The notes: a model not told the origin generated them from the sequence alone. 64,000 nt of DNA from Hermatobates lingyangjiaoensis (GCA_026182355.1 JAPFBL010000229.1:225001-289000), one strand, 5' to 3'. Shown: positions 11,523 to 23,440, numbered from the stretch's first letter. Translations and numbers: made by a program.

Positions 11523-12639
11523 ATGATAATCATATGATCTACTTAGAGGTGTAGACAGATTGTATATTTTTTTACTTTTTGGTAATATCTGTCAGTGAGT
11601 TTAAATATACATAAATGTCAAGTCCTTACTGGGCCAACGTTACTCTTACACCCAAATTACAAAAAATGTAAATATTACGTTTTGAATGAAACGCCAAACT
11701 AATTTGGCCATCCTTTAATTTCAGATAATTTAACATCTTATAACAGTGAAACAAATTATAATAATTATGGCAATATACTTTCTATATTAAGTTAATGACT
11801 TAATAGTTAATTGCATCACACTATTTAGACTATTCTTATATGAGCATATTTAATTAATTTCTATTTAATTTAAATTGTGAAATTAAAAACCTACCAAAAG
11901 GTCAAGTACAACTCCTAAAGTTAGTAACCTTATTATTACCAATTTTAAAAAAAGTTTCTTTTTTAAATTTAGTATAATTAGTAAATAATAATATAATATT
12001 TGTTAATATGTGGTTTATATTGTTATATTTGATAAATATAGTTCAATAAATTGAAATATTAACCTATTCAATTCTGAGGCCTATAATAAAATCAATGACA
12101 ATTGTTTAACACTCTGTTTTAAATATTCGTATTATTGGTCTCTTTTAATTCAAAACATTCAATGTGTTTTAAATTTAATTTAAAAACTTATTTAAAACTT
12201 AGTATTTGTTAAAAGAATTAAAATAGGTTAGTTTTTCTTAGGGTCGATAAAGAAATCTGTTTAACAAGAAACATTTCTTAAATGAATTTATTCACGAGAG
12301 TAAAAGTTACAAATAAATAACAACAACAAAATTCAAAAGAATAATGTTTAAAAAGAGTAATTCCAAAGTTACAACTATTTCTTTGAGGTCAAACCGATAC
12401 AGAATACCATACTCATGATTGCTAACAAAACTACGAGGATATACTATCTACAGTGTATTGTTACACAAGTAAACTTGGTTATGAGCAATGCAGACGATTG
12501 TACATGGATATGTAGTAAGTTTGTAAATGATAAACTACCTTACTAATTCAGACGTTAATTCTCATAAATTAATATATAATAATAATAATAAATAAATAAA
12601 AATAATTTATAATAAATATTAAAATTTATTTCTCACATC
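11523..12639. other. No gene recognised
   Basis: Very AT-rich with homopolymer runs. No repeat partner, ORF of note or RNA gene seen. Confidence 0.5.
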
Positions 12640-12701
12640 TCAGAAAATTACATGTTCCGAGGTTACCAAAGTCGTTTTATGACGGTTTTTCGATGATATC
12701 G

Positions 12702-12774
<73 letters not shown>

Positions 12775-12830
12775 TGTGTGAGAGAGATAGAGTGGGTGGA
12801 TGGGTGTTTGTGCAACAATATTTATAAATG
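12640..12830 (+). repeat. TG-bearing dispersed repeat, copy 1, with long (TG)n
   Basis: AATTACATGTTCCGAGGTTA followed by CCAAAGTCGTTTTATGACGG and then an almost pure (TG)n tract (about 12703-12780). The same unique flank occurs at 13935-13985, 18335-18372 and, inverted, 45015-45060, each time next to a TG/CA tract of different length. The microsatellite is thus an internal part of the element. Open frames across it are artefacts of the dinucleotide. Confidence 0.8.
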
Positions 12831-13889
12831 TTTAATGCTCTTTGTGGTAATAGAAATTTCACACATTTTTTGCGTAATTTTTTTTTTTGTATAATATCTT
12901 GGCAAATTTTCTTTAACGTCAAAAAACATTTTTTGAAAACATATTTCTCTTTAATAAGGAAGCGAGTACGGACTGCTGGCAAAGTGCAGGCAAAAGCAAC
13001 AATATCTTGAATATAACATTGTCGTATTGACCTACAATCACTAAGGAATCGAATACCATCTTAGAATCTCTCAGCTAACATAAACATGCAGATCATAAGT
13101 CCATTCAGGAATGCATACGAGGAGATAGATATTTTATACATCTCAGTAAATAAATGTTTTATACAATAAATAATGTTTGCTCATTAATTTCTTTTTAATT
13201 TTTTTTTCACATTACACTTTTACAAAAATACGTTTTTATAAAATAAAACTGTCATTTAAACAAAGTTAAATGTCTGTGTTATTGGTTACTCAGGAATTCA
13301 TTGCTTGGTTAAAATTTATAATATACAAAGTTTGTCAACTCTTTGACGGAGACCCAAACGGATTATTCCTAATATATATTCATGACTCTTAGCCCTATCC
13401 ACTTTTGTAATACACATAAATTAGAAGTTATGTGCCTTCTCAAACATCATACTGAAACATTCCAATCAACCACGCCAATAAAACAATTGTTTCTTATAAT
13501 TTTACTCACTGAAATTCCATTTACATTATTGACCTATGACCTATAAAGATGACATAACCAGTTATTATTTATTCCATTAAATTTCTATGAAACCATTAAG
13601 CACTCGTTTTAGTTGGTTTGATAATAAGGAATCGAACTGTAAAAAAAAAAATAATTTTTTTTAAAACTTTCTAAGAATTTCAAGAAACAAACAAAATATT
13701 ATTGTCACACCGAGGATGGTAAACAAATTATTCTCAAAGTCATGAATAATCAACTTTATTTATATATTCATACAAAGATACTACAAAATTAAAGTTATGA
13801 AACAATCTCTCCAATAGCTTCCGTCCCATAAAAAAATCTATTTATTGATGACTGAAGATCCTATTTGAGATCTACTAATTTCTTTACTA
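12831..13889. other. No gene recognised
   Basis: AT-rich spacer between the two TG-bearing copies; nothing identifiable. Confidence 0.45.
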
Positions 13890-14048
13890 CAAGTAAAGTA
13901 TAATGATCGTGAAAAAATTTGAACTCAAAATTTTGACGGAATTACACGTTCTGAGGTTACCAAAGTCGTTTTATGACGGTTTTTAGATTATGGTTGTGTG
14001 TGTGTGTGTGTGTTTGTGTGTATGAGTGTGTGTGTGTGTTTGTGTGAA

Positions 14049-14083
<35 letters not shown>

Positions 14084-14330
14084 TGGGTGTTCGGTGTGTG
14101 TGTGTGTGAGAGAGAGAGAGAGTGGGTGTGTGTGTGTGTGTGTATGTGTGTATATGTGTATGTGCGTGTGTGCGTGAGAGAGAGAAAGAGAGAGTGAGTG
14201 AGTGGGTATCGGGGTGTGGGTGTGTGGGTGGGTGGTTGGATGTGTATTCAAAAGTTTATGTATACGCCACAGTGAACAACCTATGATGGATCAAATAAAT
14301 ATTTTACATAAAAATAGGCTTATTTATTGT
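13890..14330 (+). repeat. TG-bearing dispersed repeat, copy 2
   Basis: Most complete copy: AAGTAAAGTATAATGATCGT at the start, the AAAGTCGTTTTATGACGG flank, a 230-bp mixture of (TG)n and (GA)n, then TATGATGGATCAAATAAATA at the end. Compare 18285-18490. Confidence 0.8.
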
Positions 14331-14811
14331 CACACACACAAAGGGTGACACAATTTATTATTATTTAATTAGTCACCGCATAAAACTTTTCAATTTTTTT
14401 TATAATTACGGTATCTTACTTCTAGTAAGCATTAATTTACTCCTAAAATGCAAATCCGATTTCAATCCCATCTAAATGTTACTTTAAAAATTCTAAAAGC
14501 CAACTTAAACATTTAAATAAATAAATTCAGTCAATGAAAGAGAATTGATTGCTGTTATCCAAATCTAAATCTTATATAACGAAATAGTTCGTCAAGATGC
14601 AATATTACTATACAAATTTCCAGGAGAAAAAATTCACCACAGAGAAGGTTACTATACAGTGAGGGTCACAATTTAATTTTCGGATTCCTAAAAATTATAG
14701 AGCTATCTTCAAAGATTTTGGAGAACATTAAGAAAGTTTAAAACTTAGAAATAGTGTCATATCTTGATTTTTTAAAAGAATCACTTCCAGGATTCATCGC
14801 CACCCCGTCAG

Positions 14812-15150
14812 TAATACTAGTCTAGTCTAGTATAACCCAGTCTAGTATAACCTAGTCTAGCATAACCCAGACTAGTATAACCTAGTCAGTTATACCCAGT
14901 CTAGTATAATCCAGTCTAGTATAACCTAGTCTAGCATAACCCAGTCTAGTATAACCTAGTCCAGTATTCAGTCTAGTTATATCAGTCTATTGTATAACCT
15001 AGTCTGTTACCCAAGTCTATGATATAACCCAGAATAGTAACCCAGTAATAGTAAAAAAAAAACCCAGTTCTTGAGGTATAACAAGTTAGTATAACCTGTC
15101 TAATTGTATGAACCCAGTCTAGTATAACTAGTCTACTGTATAACTCAGGT
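14812..15150 (+). repeat. Minisatellite, ~15-bp AGTCTAGTATAACCC unit
   Basis: Regular units CAGTCTAGTATAACC at the left (14815-14965) that become progressively irregular to the right (TATACCCAGTCTA, GTATGAACCCAGTCTAG). About 20 recognisable units. Decay is graded, strongest at the right end. Confidence 0.85.
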
Positions 15151-15490
15151 AGTGATTGTATCTTATGTTATGATCTAGCTATTGTGTGTCACTGCATTAT
15201 CTGTTGCCAATAGTTATTTAGAAAAATTAAATGAAAATGAATTGAGTCACCGCATAAATAGTGACAAAAAAAAAGAATAACTCGTTTCTTTGGACATGGG
15301 CATACACAAGGTTAAGATATCTGGTTAATTCTTTTGAAAATGACTTATTTATATTTTTTTGAATATCAGTCTACCAATCGTTTATAGTTGTACTTGAAAC
15401 AGTTTTTTATTTTTCTAAAAAATCCATTTTGTTACTTATATTAAGATGCATTATTATTTAAGAAATAATATAAGAAAACATGTTATCCTA

Positions 15491-15712
15491 TCAATGATCA
15501 AACCACAATATGAAATGGGAAAACAAGACAAAGATCTTTCAACCGTAATAAGCGGTCTTCGTCAGAGTCAAAAACCCAACTCGTCATTGGTCGTCAGTTA
15601 GGTTTTTGACTCTAACGAAGATCGCTTGTTATGGTTGAAAGATCTTAGTCTTGTTTTCCCATTTCATATTGTGGTTTGATCATTGATTGTTATTTCACGT
15701 GTTTATGTGAAA
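15491..15712. repeat. PLE-type foldback, family C
   Basis: Arms about 15491-15590 and 15605-15688 are inverted copies; the right arm continues through GTTATTTCACGTGTTTATGT. Cores are CTAACGAAGATCGCTTGTTA / GGTTGAAAGATC. The arms meet at an 14-base loop. Confidence 0.85.
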
Positions 15713-16559
15713 ACTTTTTATGTTATCCTATGTTTAGAAAACCTTTTTTTAGTCAATGTTTAGTTATGTTAAGTTTTAATTTAGAAATTAGAATTAATAA
15801 ACAAAATATGTTATATTTATTTATGTTGATGTAAATGAAGTTGAGGAATGGTTATTATGGGTGTTTGCAGACTACACGTCTATCCTGCTAGACGATGAGG
15901 ATTACCAGAGCTACATATCAAAGACCCTCCAGCTAATGGAATTAGCTGGCCATTGTAGAATAAAACTCTGCCACAATACTGCCTGTCAGTCCTTACACCT
16001 ACTGCTATGAATTGCAAAACACTGTCTTTCTTCCCTTCATACAAACGGTCGGGCATAATTCTTTTTAACTTTATTCAAATCTATGTCTAAAAAAAATATT
16101 GTTCCTCCATTTTTAAACATTTTCAATAATATAACTTTCTAGAGCTGATAAAAATAATAATCTAAATGTATTATGAAAGTTGATTTAATATAAGTATATT
16201 AATTGCCTAAAAGATTATTGTAATTCAATTGTTTATAGAGTTAAACAAGAAAATAGGAACTGGACGATTTGTACTTCTCTAAATTACGGATTGATTAGCC
16301 TGTAAAATAACATTGTTTGTTAATATTATAATGGAAGATGTTTGTAATAACAACTAATTTGGCCTATCAGTATACAGAAATGTTACAACGAGCACGATCA
16401 TATAACTAGAGTTTTTAGGTCCATCTGTTCGGTTCTTAGAAAACTCCAGTTACCCGCTGTCCAGCGAAGCCTCCGTTATTCTGTCAATGGTGTAGGTTGC
16501 ACAGTCCCTCTGTGATGTAAGAATATTGGCAGAAAATCTATATTCTTATATATTGATAA
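15713..16559. other. No gene recognised
   Basis: Mostly AT-rich. 15860-16060 is somewhat GC-richer (GACTACACGTCTATCCTGCT) but no frame longer than about 40 codons and no known domain. Confidence 0.4.
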
Positions 16560-16597
16560 CCAATATATATACTATATATATATATATATATATATAT
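16560..16597. repeat. (TA)n microsatellite
   Basis: Run of TA dinucleotides immediately left of the foldback 16599-17008. Confidence 0.85.
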
Positions 16598-16598
16598 T

Positions 16599-17008
16599 AG
16601 TTCAATATAGACAAAGAAACATAGAGAAATCAAAAGAACACACTTACAGTCTCTAATTTCCGGTTTGAACCGTCTTAAGGAGAGATAAGAGAGGGAAACC
16701 AAGCGCACTGGTTCAGAGACGGTTGGAGTCCAACCGTCTCCAACTACTCCAACAATATCCTACTATTGAATATTGTAGTATATTGAATAATAGCAAATGT
16801 TTGTTATCAATATTGATAACCAAAAACAGAATAAGCTATTGATGACAAGAAAGTAGTTTTTTTTTAATTGAGGGTCCCCAACCGTCTCTGAACCAGTGCG
16901 CTTGGTTTCCCTCTCTTATCTCTCCTGAAGACGGTTCAAACCTAAAATTAGTGACTGTAAGTGTGTTCTTTTGATTTCTCTATGTTTCTTTGTCTGTATT
17001 GAACTATA
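16599..17008. repeat. PLE-type foldback, family B, with captured spacer
   Basis: Arms 16599-16727 and 16878-17008 are reverse complements (AGTTCAATATAGACAAAGAA at the left end; core TCCTGAAGACGGTTCAAACC in the right arm). A relative at 31770-31925 reads CCTGATGATGGTTCAACCGA-AAAC. The roughly 110-bp spacer (16764-16873) is not element sequence: it is a near copy of 17442-17551. Confidence 0.85.
16764..16873 (+). repeat. Direct repeat inside foldback spacer
   Basis: ATTGAATATTGTAGTATATT through AATTGAGG, about 97% identical by eye to 17442-17551. One copy is trapped between inverted arms, the other is free. Confidence 0.85.
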
Positions 17009-17126
17009 TTTGTCCGTTTTGGAACGTATTTCCAACGAAAAAGTATATATAAGATTTCACACGTGAGTGTGAAATTATATCTTATATTATTAAATTATAT
17101 CTTAAATTATATCTTTATATATAAGA

Positions 17127-17195
17127 TAAACACGTGAAATAACAATCAATGATCAAACCACAATATGAACCATTTCATATTGTGGTTTGATCATA
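17127..17195. repeat. Short family C foldback
   Basis: CACGTGAAATAACAATCAAT, then GATCAAACCACAATATGA meets its own complement TTTCATATTGTGGTTTGATC. Arms about 20 bp, only 1-2 unpaired bases at the centre; core deleted. Confidence 0.75.
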
Positions 17196-17308
17196 TATAT
17201 ACATATAATCTAAACTTCAGTTAAATACTGTTTTTAACAAAAGAAATATATTTTGTTTAATACATGTCCAGCTTACATTACGGGCATTCCTCATATATTA
17301 ATAGACAT

Positions 17309-17358
17309 AAGATATCAATGTCATTGCATATCGCTGACGAATGTCAAGGCATGACACC
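17309..17358 (+). repeat. 50-bp direct repeat, copy 1
   Basis: AAGATATCAATGTCATTGCA to ATGACACC recurs identically at 17789-17838, 480 bp away. Confidence 0.85.
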
Positions 17359-17441
17359 CACGTTGCTCCTAATCAATTTCCCCCAGTTTGATGTATTGTC
17401 GTCCACCATTCAAATCACGTAATCATGGTAATTGTTACATA

Positions 17442-17551
17442 ATTGAATATTGTAGTATATTGAATAGTAGCAAATGTTTGTTATCAATATTAATAACCAA
17501 AAACAGAATAAGCTATTGATGACAAGAAAATAATTTTTTTTTTAATTGAGG
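17442..17551 (+). repeat. Direct repeat, partner of 16764-16873
   Basis: Differs from the foldback spacer at only a few positions (AATAGTAG for AATAATAG, AATATTAATAACC for AATATTGATAACC). Confidence 0.85.
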
Positions 17552-17788
17552 TTTTAATAAGGTATACCAACAACAAAAATTATAAACTTTAAAACATTTA
17601 TTTGAAATTAAGCGCTATTCACCTTTTTGATAGATGATGAATTGACTTCATCATAAAAATCTGGATTACTATTACACACGATAAGTTTATACAGGACAAA
17701 AAGTAAACTATGGTAAGCATGAAAAAATTTTATCTTGATACGTTGAGGGAATTTCATTTTATGAGTTCCGAGAGACCAATAAAATTCA

Positions 17789-17838
17789 AAGATATCAATG
17801 TCATTGCATATCGCTGACGAATGTCAAGGCATGACACC
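17789..17838 (+). repeat. 50-bp direct repeat, copy 2
   Basis: Identical partner of 17309-17358. Confidence 0.85.
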
Positions 17839-18284
17839 GTATAGAAAACTATCTAACAATTGCAAGCTGTTGCAGTCTTCACAGTTTGATGGATAAAGTA
17901 CATATTTCACACAATAATGGTCTACAGTTTTAGGTTCTCAATTGCTTTTGGCCAATATTGTGTTACAAATATTGCATCACAAATAAAGCATCACCCTTCA
18001 GTGCAAAAGTGGTTTAAAATAACAATCTTTTCTTTTAAGCTACTAGTTGTAGAAAGTTCAAAATTTGGAAATATGAATTTATCAACAGCATTAAATGGAA
18101 AATAGTCTAAATTGTTTAAATTACCAAAAAGGCCAGTTGTGCAAAAAAAAAGTTAAAATTTTTTACAGATGATTAATTAAGAAAGGTTTTGAATATGTTT
18201 AGTACCAAACTTTTGGGTGGTTATAATTAAATTATACCCAAAAATAAAAGCTATAAGCCGAATACTTCTTTCTACTTTGCTATA

Positions 18285-18490
18285 AGTAAAGTATAGTGAT
18301 CGTGGAAAAAATTTTATCTCCAGATTTTGATGGAATTACATGTTTTGAGGTCCTAGAAGTCGTTTTATGAAGTCTGTGATAATGTCTGTGTGTATGGTGG
18401 GTGAGTTTGTATCCAAAGTTTTGGACACACTAAGGTCCAGAATCTTTGATAGATCAAATTAATATTTCACAAAAAAATGGGCCTCATAGC
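18285..18490 (+). repeat. TG-bearing dispersed repeat, copy 3 (short TG tract)
   Basis: AGTAAAGTATAGTGATCGTG start, GAAGTCGTTTTATGAAGTCT flank, only GTGTGTATGG in place of the long microsatellite, then GTATCCAAAGTTTTGGACAC and TTTGATAGATCAAATTAATA. Shows what the family looks like before TG expansion. Confidence 0.75.
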
Positions 18491-19017
18491 GTAAATGAGC
18501 CCTATTGTTTGGGAGCAACTATGCTTGATGGAAAATTCAATTTTCTACTAAATCCTGTTTGTAATAAACTTTTACATTTTTTCTCCTAAACTACTAATTC
18601 TAGAGTCTTGAAATGTTTGCATTATCTTTGAGGCTACAAAAACAATAAACAAAAAATATCCTCATATTTTAACATAACAGGAATGATTTTTTTTCAGTAA
18701 AATGTAAAATTTCCGACTTATAATTCAATCTGAAAGCTTGTGAGAACAATACAAGCTACACCGTTTAACGAATCAAAATGAAACTACGAGTATACTTAAA
18801 AATAGAATATTCCGTGGAGGATGAATTCAGATAATTTTTATCAAAATTACATTCACTAAAGGTGTTACAGTGCATTTTTTGTTTTCAGAAATTTGATTTT
18901 TTGACGATAAACAGCTGAATATTGAACCTTGATATTTTGCCAACAAATTGGAAAGATTAACGGTCTATAGAAAGTAATTCATGATTTTCAATTACGGCAA
19001 AGGGTAATAGAACTGTA

Positions 19018-19395
19018 AAAACTGAATATTAATCCTGGACTAGTGGTTTACAAGTCCTTACTTACGATACGTGTCGTATTTCTTTACATTGTTTACATTA
19101 ACTTACAAATTGTTTGGCTGATAAAAATAAAATGTAAATATAAAAATAAAATGTAATGATAAAAATAAAAAATAAAAAAAAACAAATGTTTGACAAATCG
19201 ACAAAATAAAATTGATGTTTAGAGGTTTAATAACAATTTTTTAAAATACTTTATTATTCTGATATATAAAAAAAATCAGCGCCAGAGATCATACATTTGT
19301 GATATTTTCCACGGAATGATGGCTTTGTCTCAGAAAATGCTCTAATCAATTTATATGTTGCACAATTCAACAAAATTTAATATAAGATTTAGATT
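19018..19395 (+). repeat. Dispersed repeat family F, copy 1
   Basis: Starts ACTGAATATTAATCCTGGAC; shares with 20695-21025 the strings GTATTTCTTTACATT, TTTACATT(A/G)ACTTA, AGAGGTTTRATRACAA, AAAAAATCARCGCCA and TTTGTCTCA. About 75% similar by eye. A third, inverted and more diverged copy is near 63000-63240. Confidence 0.6.
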
Positions 19396-19672
19396 GATTA
19401 TTAAGTTACGGAATATGATATTTATGATAATGATATATATGATTCAGTTATTGTGTTCTGGTATGGTGGGAGAAGTGTGTGTTCTCAGGAGTTAGAGAAT
19501 TTGCTATCCTACAAACGATGCAAGATTCTTGATTTTTATTGAAATAAGATACTTGGTTTTGTGAGCATAAAATCTGATGAAATAACGACATTCATCAGTA
19601 AATAAATGACATTTGGTGTCTCCTAGGTGGAAGTTATTGGTCTTGAGTAAGGAACCTTAAACAATTTTTATA

Positions 19673-20418
19673 CAGTAGTACCTCGAGATACGAATTTAAT
19701 TGGTTCCAGAACCCCCGTCGTATCTTAAAAAATTCGTATCACGAACATATAATTAAAATAAGAAATAATGGAAAAAAAATTAATTGGTTCCACGGCCCAA
19801 AACCCGTGTATAATTTCCTATTTTACGTTATAAAACTAACAAAAGTAACTAAAAAAAAAGCATTTAACCATACAAATACAAAAGAATTGAATAAATAATG
19901 AATTAATATGTAAAAACAGAGTTTCAGGTGCATGATTTTGGTACGTGGGTGGTTTTCAGATACAAGATTTTGGTACGCGGGTGTCTCCCGCTAGCGTACG
20001 TAAACATACGGTAGTGTAGGTCATGTCTGGTGCTTAATTTTGTCGTGCAGAATTTGCCATGTTTGTTTACCAATCCTAGTATGGCCTAGCCTAGGCCTAG
20101 CCTACCAGGATGAAATTTTTTCGTGCAGAGTTTGCCAGGTTTCATTTGACCAATTTTTCGTGTTGAGTCTGCAATGTTTTTTTACCTATCCTAGTCAGGC
20201 CTAGCCTAGGCCTAGCAACACACACGACTGAGTGTCCCGAACGGTCTCAGAAGCTTCTAGAAGTTTCCAGAAGTTTCGAGAAAATTCTTTCTCGGCGCCT
20301 CAGATTTTACGTCGTAAGATGAACATTACGTCGTATTTAGAACAGGATTTTCACTAAATTTTTGGCCTTATCTTGAATAATTCGTAAGAAGAAGCAGTCG
20401 TATCTCGAGGTACTACTG
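19673..20418. mobile_element. Non-autonomous mariner-type DNA transposon (MITE), 746 bp
   Basis: Perfect terminal inverted repeats: CAGTAGTACCTCGAGATACG at the left and its complement CGTATCTCGAGGTACTACTG at the right, flanked by TA on both sides (19671-19672 and 20419-20420), the target-site duplication of the Tc1/mariner group. The body has no transposase frame and includes two near-repeats with CTAGCCTAGGCCTAGC and a GTACGNGGGTG repeat. An intact autonomous relative elsewhere would have to mobilise it. Confidence 0.85.
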
Positions 20419-20694
20419 TACTTTATATAATTTAAATTTTATTAATAATCTTGCATTCTTTTCGTCTTTCTTGCCATCTCCATTAAAGGAGAAGTAGAAA
20501 AGGAAGAAAAACCACAGCAGTGGAGACGTAAAAGCGTCCACCGACCGATCAGTTGTATTTATCAATTTATTTATATATTAATTTATTTAAATGTATTTAT
20601 ACCAGAAGTATTGAATGTTTTAATGTTTTCTATTCAAATATGTATAACGATGAATGATTTTAATCGCAAAAAATTTTACAACTTAATTTATTGG

Positions 20695-21030
20695 TAGTTG
20701 GTGAGACTGAATATTGATCCTGGACTAACGGTTTACTTGCTATAATTGTTGTATTTCTTTACATTTATTTACATTGTTTACATTGACTTAGAAATTTTTT
20801 GACTGAATCGACAGAAATAAAATTGAAATACAATTAGAGGTTTGATGACAACTTTTAAAATAATTAAATAAGCTAATATGAGATGTAAAAGAAGAAATTT
20901 CTTACATATAAAAAATCAACGCCAATCAAACATAGTTTCTGAAGCTTTCCATCGTATGGTCGATTTGTCTCACAAAATTTTCTAGTGAATCTATATCATT
21001 AATCATTGAATAAAACTTAATATCATGTTC
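20695..21030 (+). repeat. Dispersed repeat family F, copy 2
   Basis: Partner of 19018-19395; the mariner MITE lies between the two copies but is not part of either. Confidence 0.6.
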
Positions 21031-21110
21031 TAACTTAGTGCAATCAGTTATTATGCGGTATTTACTCATTGTAGGGTAAAAAGCTAATGAAATGGTCTCC
21101 TGCATTAACT
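21031..21110 (+). repeat. Family D fragment
   Basis: CAATCAGTTATTATGCGGTA through AATGAAATGGTCTCC matches 8868-8930. Breaks off just where the family D foldback would begin. Confidence 0.65.
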
Positions 21111-22479
21111 AAGGGTCAGTATCTGAGGTACGACTGACTGGAAATAAGATGGAAGTGGATCCACTAAATGTGGATTACGATCCACTAATACGATTACGTT
21201 ATTAGGATGGAAGTGGAAAGAAATTGTTTGAGTTAGTATGATATTCAGGACGAAGAAAATGAGTGAACATAAAAAATCAATGCCAATTAAAATAGATTTT
21301 ATGTTTTCCTGGGTCAAGGATGATTGTCTATAGAAAGTGTTTTTACCAATGTCCATGCTGCACCCTTTAGCAAATATTAATGTTAAGAATATATAGCTTA
21401 AATTGTCAAAAACCCCGTTGTTTTTTGGGAATATTGAACCAAGAAAATCACACTTTTACTCCATTACAAACAGGCAACGAATTTTATGCCACTTTACCAA
21501 TAAACTTAAAAATTGCATATTCATTATTGTCATAGTACAAATATTTCATAACCTTGCAATAATAAATATCTATTATTAAATCTATTAAGTTTTAATAGAT
21601 GAGATACCACACAGCCATCAGAAAGGTGAATTAACAATATGGGATCAAAACATATTAGTTAATAAAATAAAGAAACCATGAAGTTTTGAAGGAAACATTC
21701 TCGACTGATTTTTGGAAAGAGGTTAATAGAAGGAGCTTTTAATAAAACGAACTCAAATTCATTGATGGGTTACTAATATATAGATGTATTAATCTAGAAA
21801 CTGAAGAATTGTTAACTATGATCTGTCAGTAAATAGTATCTATTTATCAGTAAATAGATAAATGTATCTGTCAAAGGAATAATTTTTGTAAAATACATGA
21901 TCTGCTACAACCAAAATTTGGACCACTAAAGACCGAAAGAAGTGATGTCTCTCTTATTGCCGCGATCAGTTCTGGGAACCCTACTGGATATCCAAAATAA
22001 TCAACGTTGTGATAATGAAGAATATTAATAATACATTGTAATATTCTTTTATGTGGTAGGCATATAGCACATTGAAAATTAGAGAAACAAGAATATACAA
22101 ATTAAATAGAATCACTGAAATGCTAATAATAGATAACGGATTAAGTAAAAGCTGTGCCACACAATAGAGCAAGAGGTTAAATTAGAGTAAGGAGTGAATT
22201 ATTCAAATGAGCAGGGCAGCCATTGATATTCTCAATAGGCGATTGCAGTGACCAAGCCGATCTTCAAATTCAAATTTTGTCACTTGAGCTTCAGACAACC
22301 CACCATTCAACTACTTCAAAACTAGTCACACTTATCTACTTTGTTTCTAATATTCGTCAAGTGACCTCTTTTCTCATTCTGATACCAAACACTTGTCAAA
22401 TCGCAAATTCTAATGAGGATGAATAAATCATCATTAACTTCAGAATTGATACAAACATCTCAGTCTTTTTCATTTCTTC
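21111..22479. other. No gene recognised
   Basis: AT-rich. 21150-21220 contains a small local repeat of GGATGGAAGTGG / GGATCCACTAA. 21240-21360 shows a weak match to family F. Confidence 0.45.
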
Positions 22480-22483
22480 AGCT

Positions 22484-22521
<38 letters not shown>

Positions 22522-22532
22522 ATATATATATA
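22480..22532. repeat. (TA)n microsatellite
   Basis: Two TA runs separated by one phase shift; a TA tract also lies at the matching end of the array A element (2780-2795). Confidence 0.9.
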
Positions 22533-23200
22533 AAGTTCATGAGTTTGTTTGTCTGTTCACCAATTTTCCATGTAGATAGAGAGCTGAAATTATAAGAAAT
22601 ATTATTTATTCACTGAATAATGTTAAATAAAGGAAAATTATTCATTCTAAAAATTGGAGCCAGGGTAGGGTAGCCAGTGGCTTGCGTGCTCACCGATGAT
22701 AGTAGTGGAAAAGATTTCACATAAACACGTGAAATAACAATCAATGATCAAACCACAATATAAAATGGGAAAACAAGACTAAGATCTTTTAACCGTAACA
22801 AGCGGTCTTCATCAGAGTCAAAAACCAAACTGAAACACTAGATGCAGAACACATCTGGTGTTTCAGTTGGGTTTTTGACTCTGACGAAGACCGCTTGTTA
22901 CTCTTGTTTTCCCATATATTATATATAAATGTAAACAATTTTTTTTTTTAATTTTATTATTTGCGTAATATAAACACTGGTAATAAAGTGAAGTATGAAT
23001 CTAGAGTAGCCCAGTGGCTTGCGTGTTCGCCGCTGACAGTAGCACAAATATATTATAAATAAATGTAACAAAAATTTTTTTTTTAATTTAAAATTTGATT
23101 AATATAAACAATAGTAATAAAGTAAAGACATGGAGGCAGGGTAGCCCAGTGGTAAAGCATGCTGGCCGCTGACGGCACAAGTATATCTACATAAATAAAA
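22533..23200 (+). repeat. Tandem array B, three ~130-bp tRNA-like repeats, with terminal segment
   Basis: GTAGCC(C)AGTGG occurs at 22671, 23006 and 23141; after removing the 207-bp foldback inserted at 22712 the period is about 130 and 135 bp. Third copy reads GGGTAGCCCAGTGGTAAAGC, closest of all to a tRNA D-arm. Left terminal segment 22533-22655 matches 2666-2800 inverted. Confidence 0.8.
22712..22918. repeat. PLE-type foldback, family C, inserted in array B
   Basis: Arms: GATTTCACATAAACACGTGA ... GAGTCAAAAACC and the complement GGTTTTTGACTCTGACGAAG ... TTTTCCCATA. The arms are joined by an extra family-specific inverted piece around CAGAACA. The right arm lacks the GGTTGAAAGATCTTAG part. 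The flanks rejoin into a normal array linker when it is removed. Confidence 0.85.
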
Positions 23201-23440
23201 GAAAGGTTTTGTCTGTACATTGCTTAAAACTGACTCATTTCAAGTTTTCTTTACGTTTCATACATTAGAGGAACCGGATCCACCCTTAGAAAAATGTCTG
23301 TCTGTCGGTATGTTGGTTCGTCAGTTGTGTCTGCAAAATGTTGTCAGAAGTAGACTCAGCCACCATAAGACATAGTAAGCTGAACCTTTGACAGTAGACT
23401 TGTATCATAATATTTCTAATGAAAACAAGGTATCCACTTT
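23201..23440 (+). repeat. Dispersed repeat family E, copy
   Basis: ATAAAAGAAAGGTTTTGTCT ... CTTTACGTTTCATACATTAG ... AATGTCTGTCTGTCGGT; matches 30735-30950 (about 80% by eye). Unclassified. Confidence 0.65.

Noticed and set aside
12677..12982. 101-codon frame with (Thr-His)n
   Set aside because: Product of the (TG)n microsatellite; likewise the 87-codon His/Thr/Ser frame at 13988-14251.
22671..23180. Functional tRNA genes
   Set aside because: Only the D-arm-like 5' part is present; no cloverleaf, box B or acceptor stem could be drawn.
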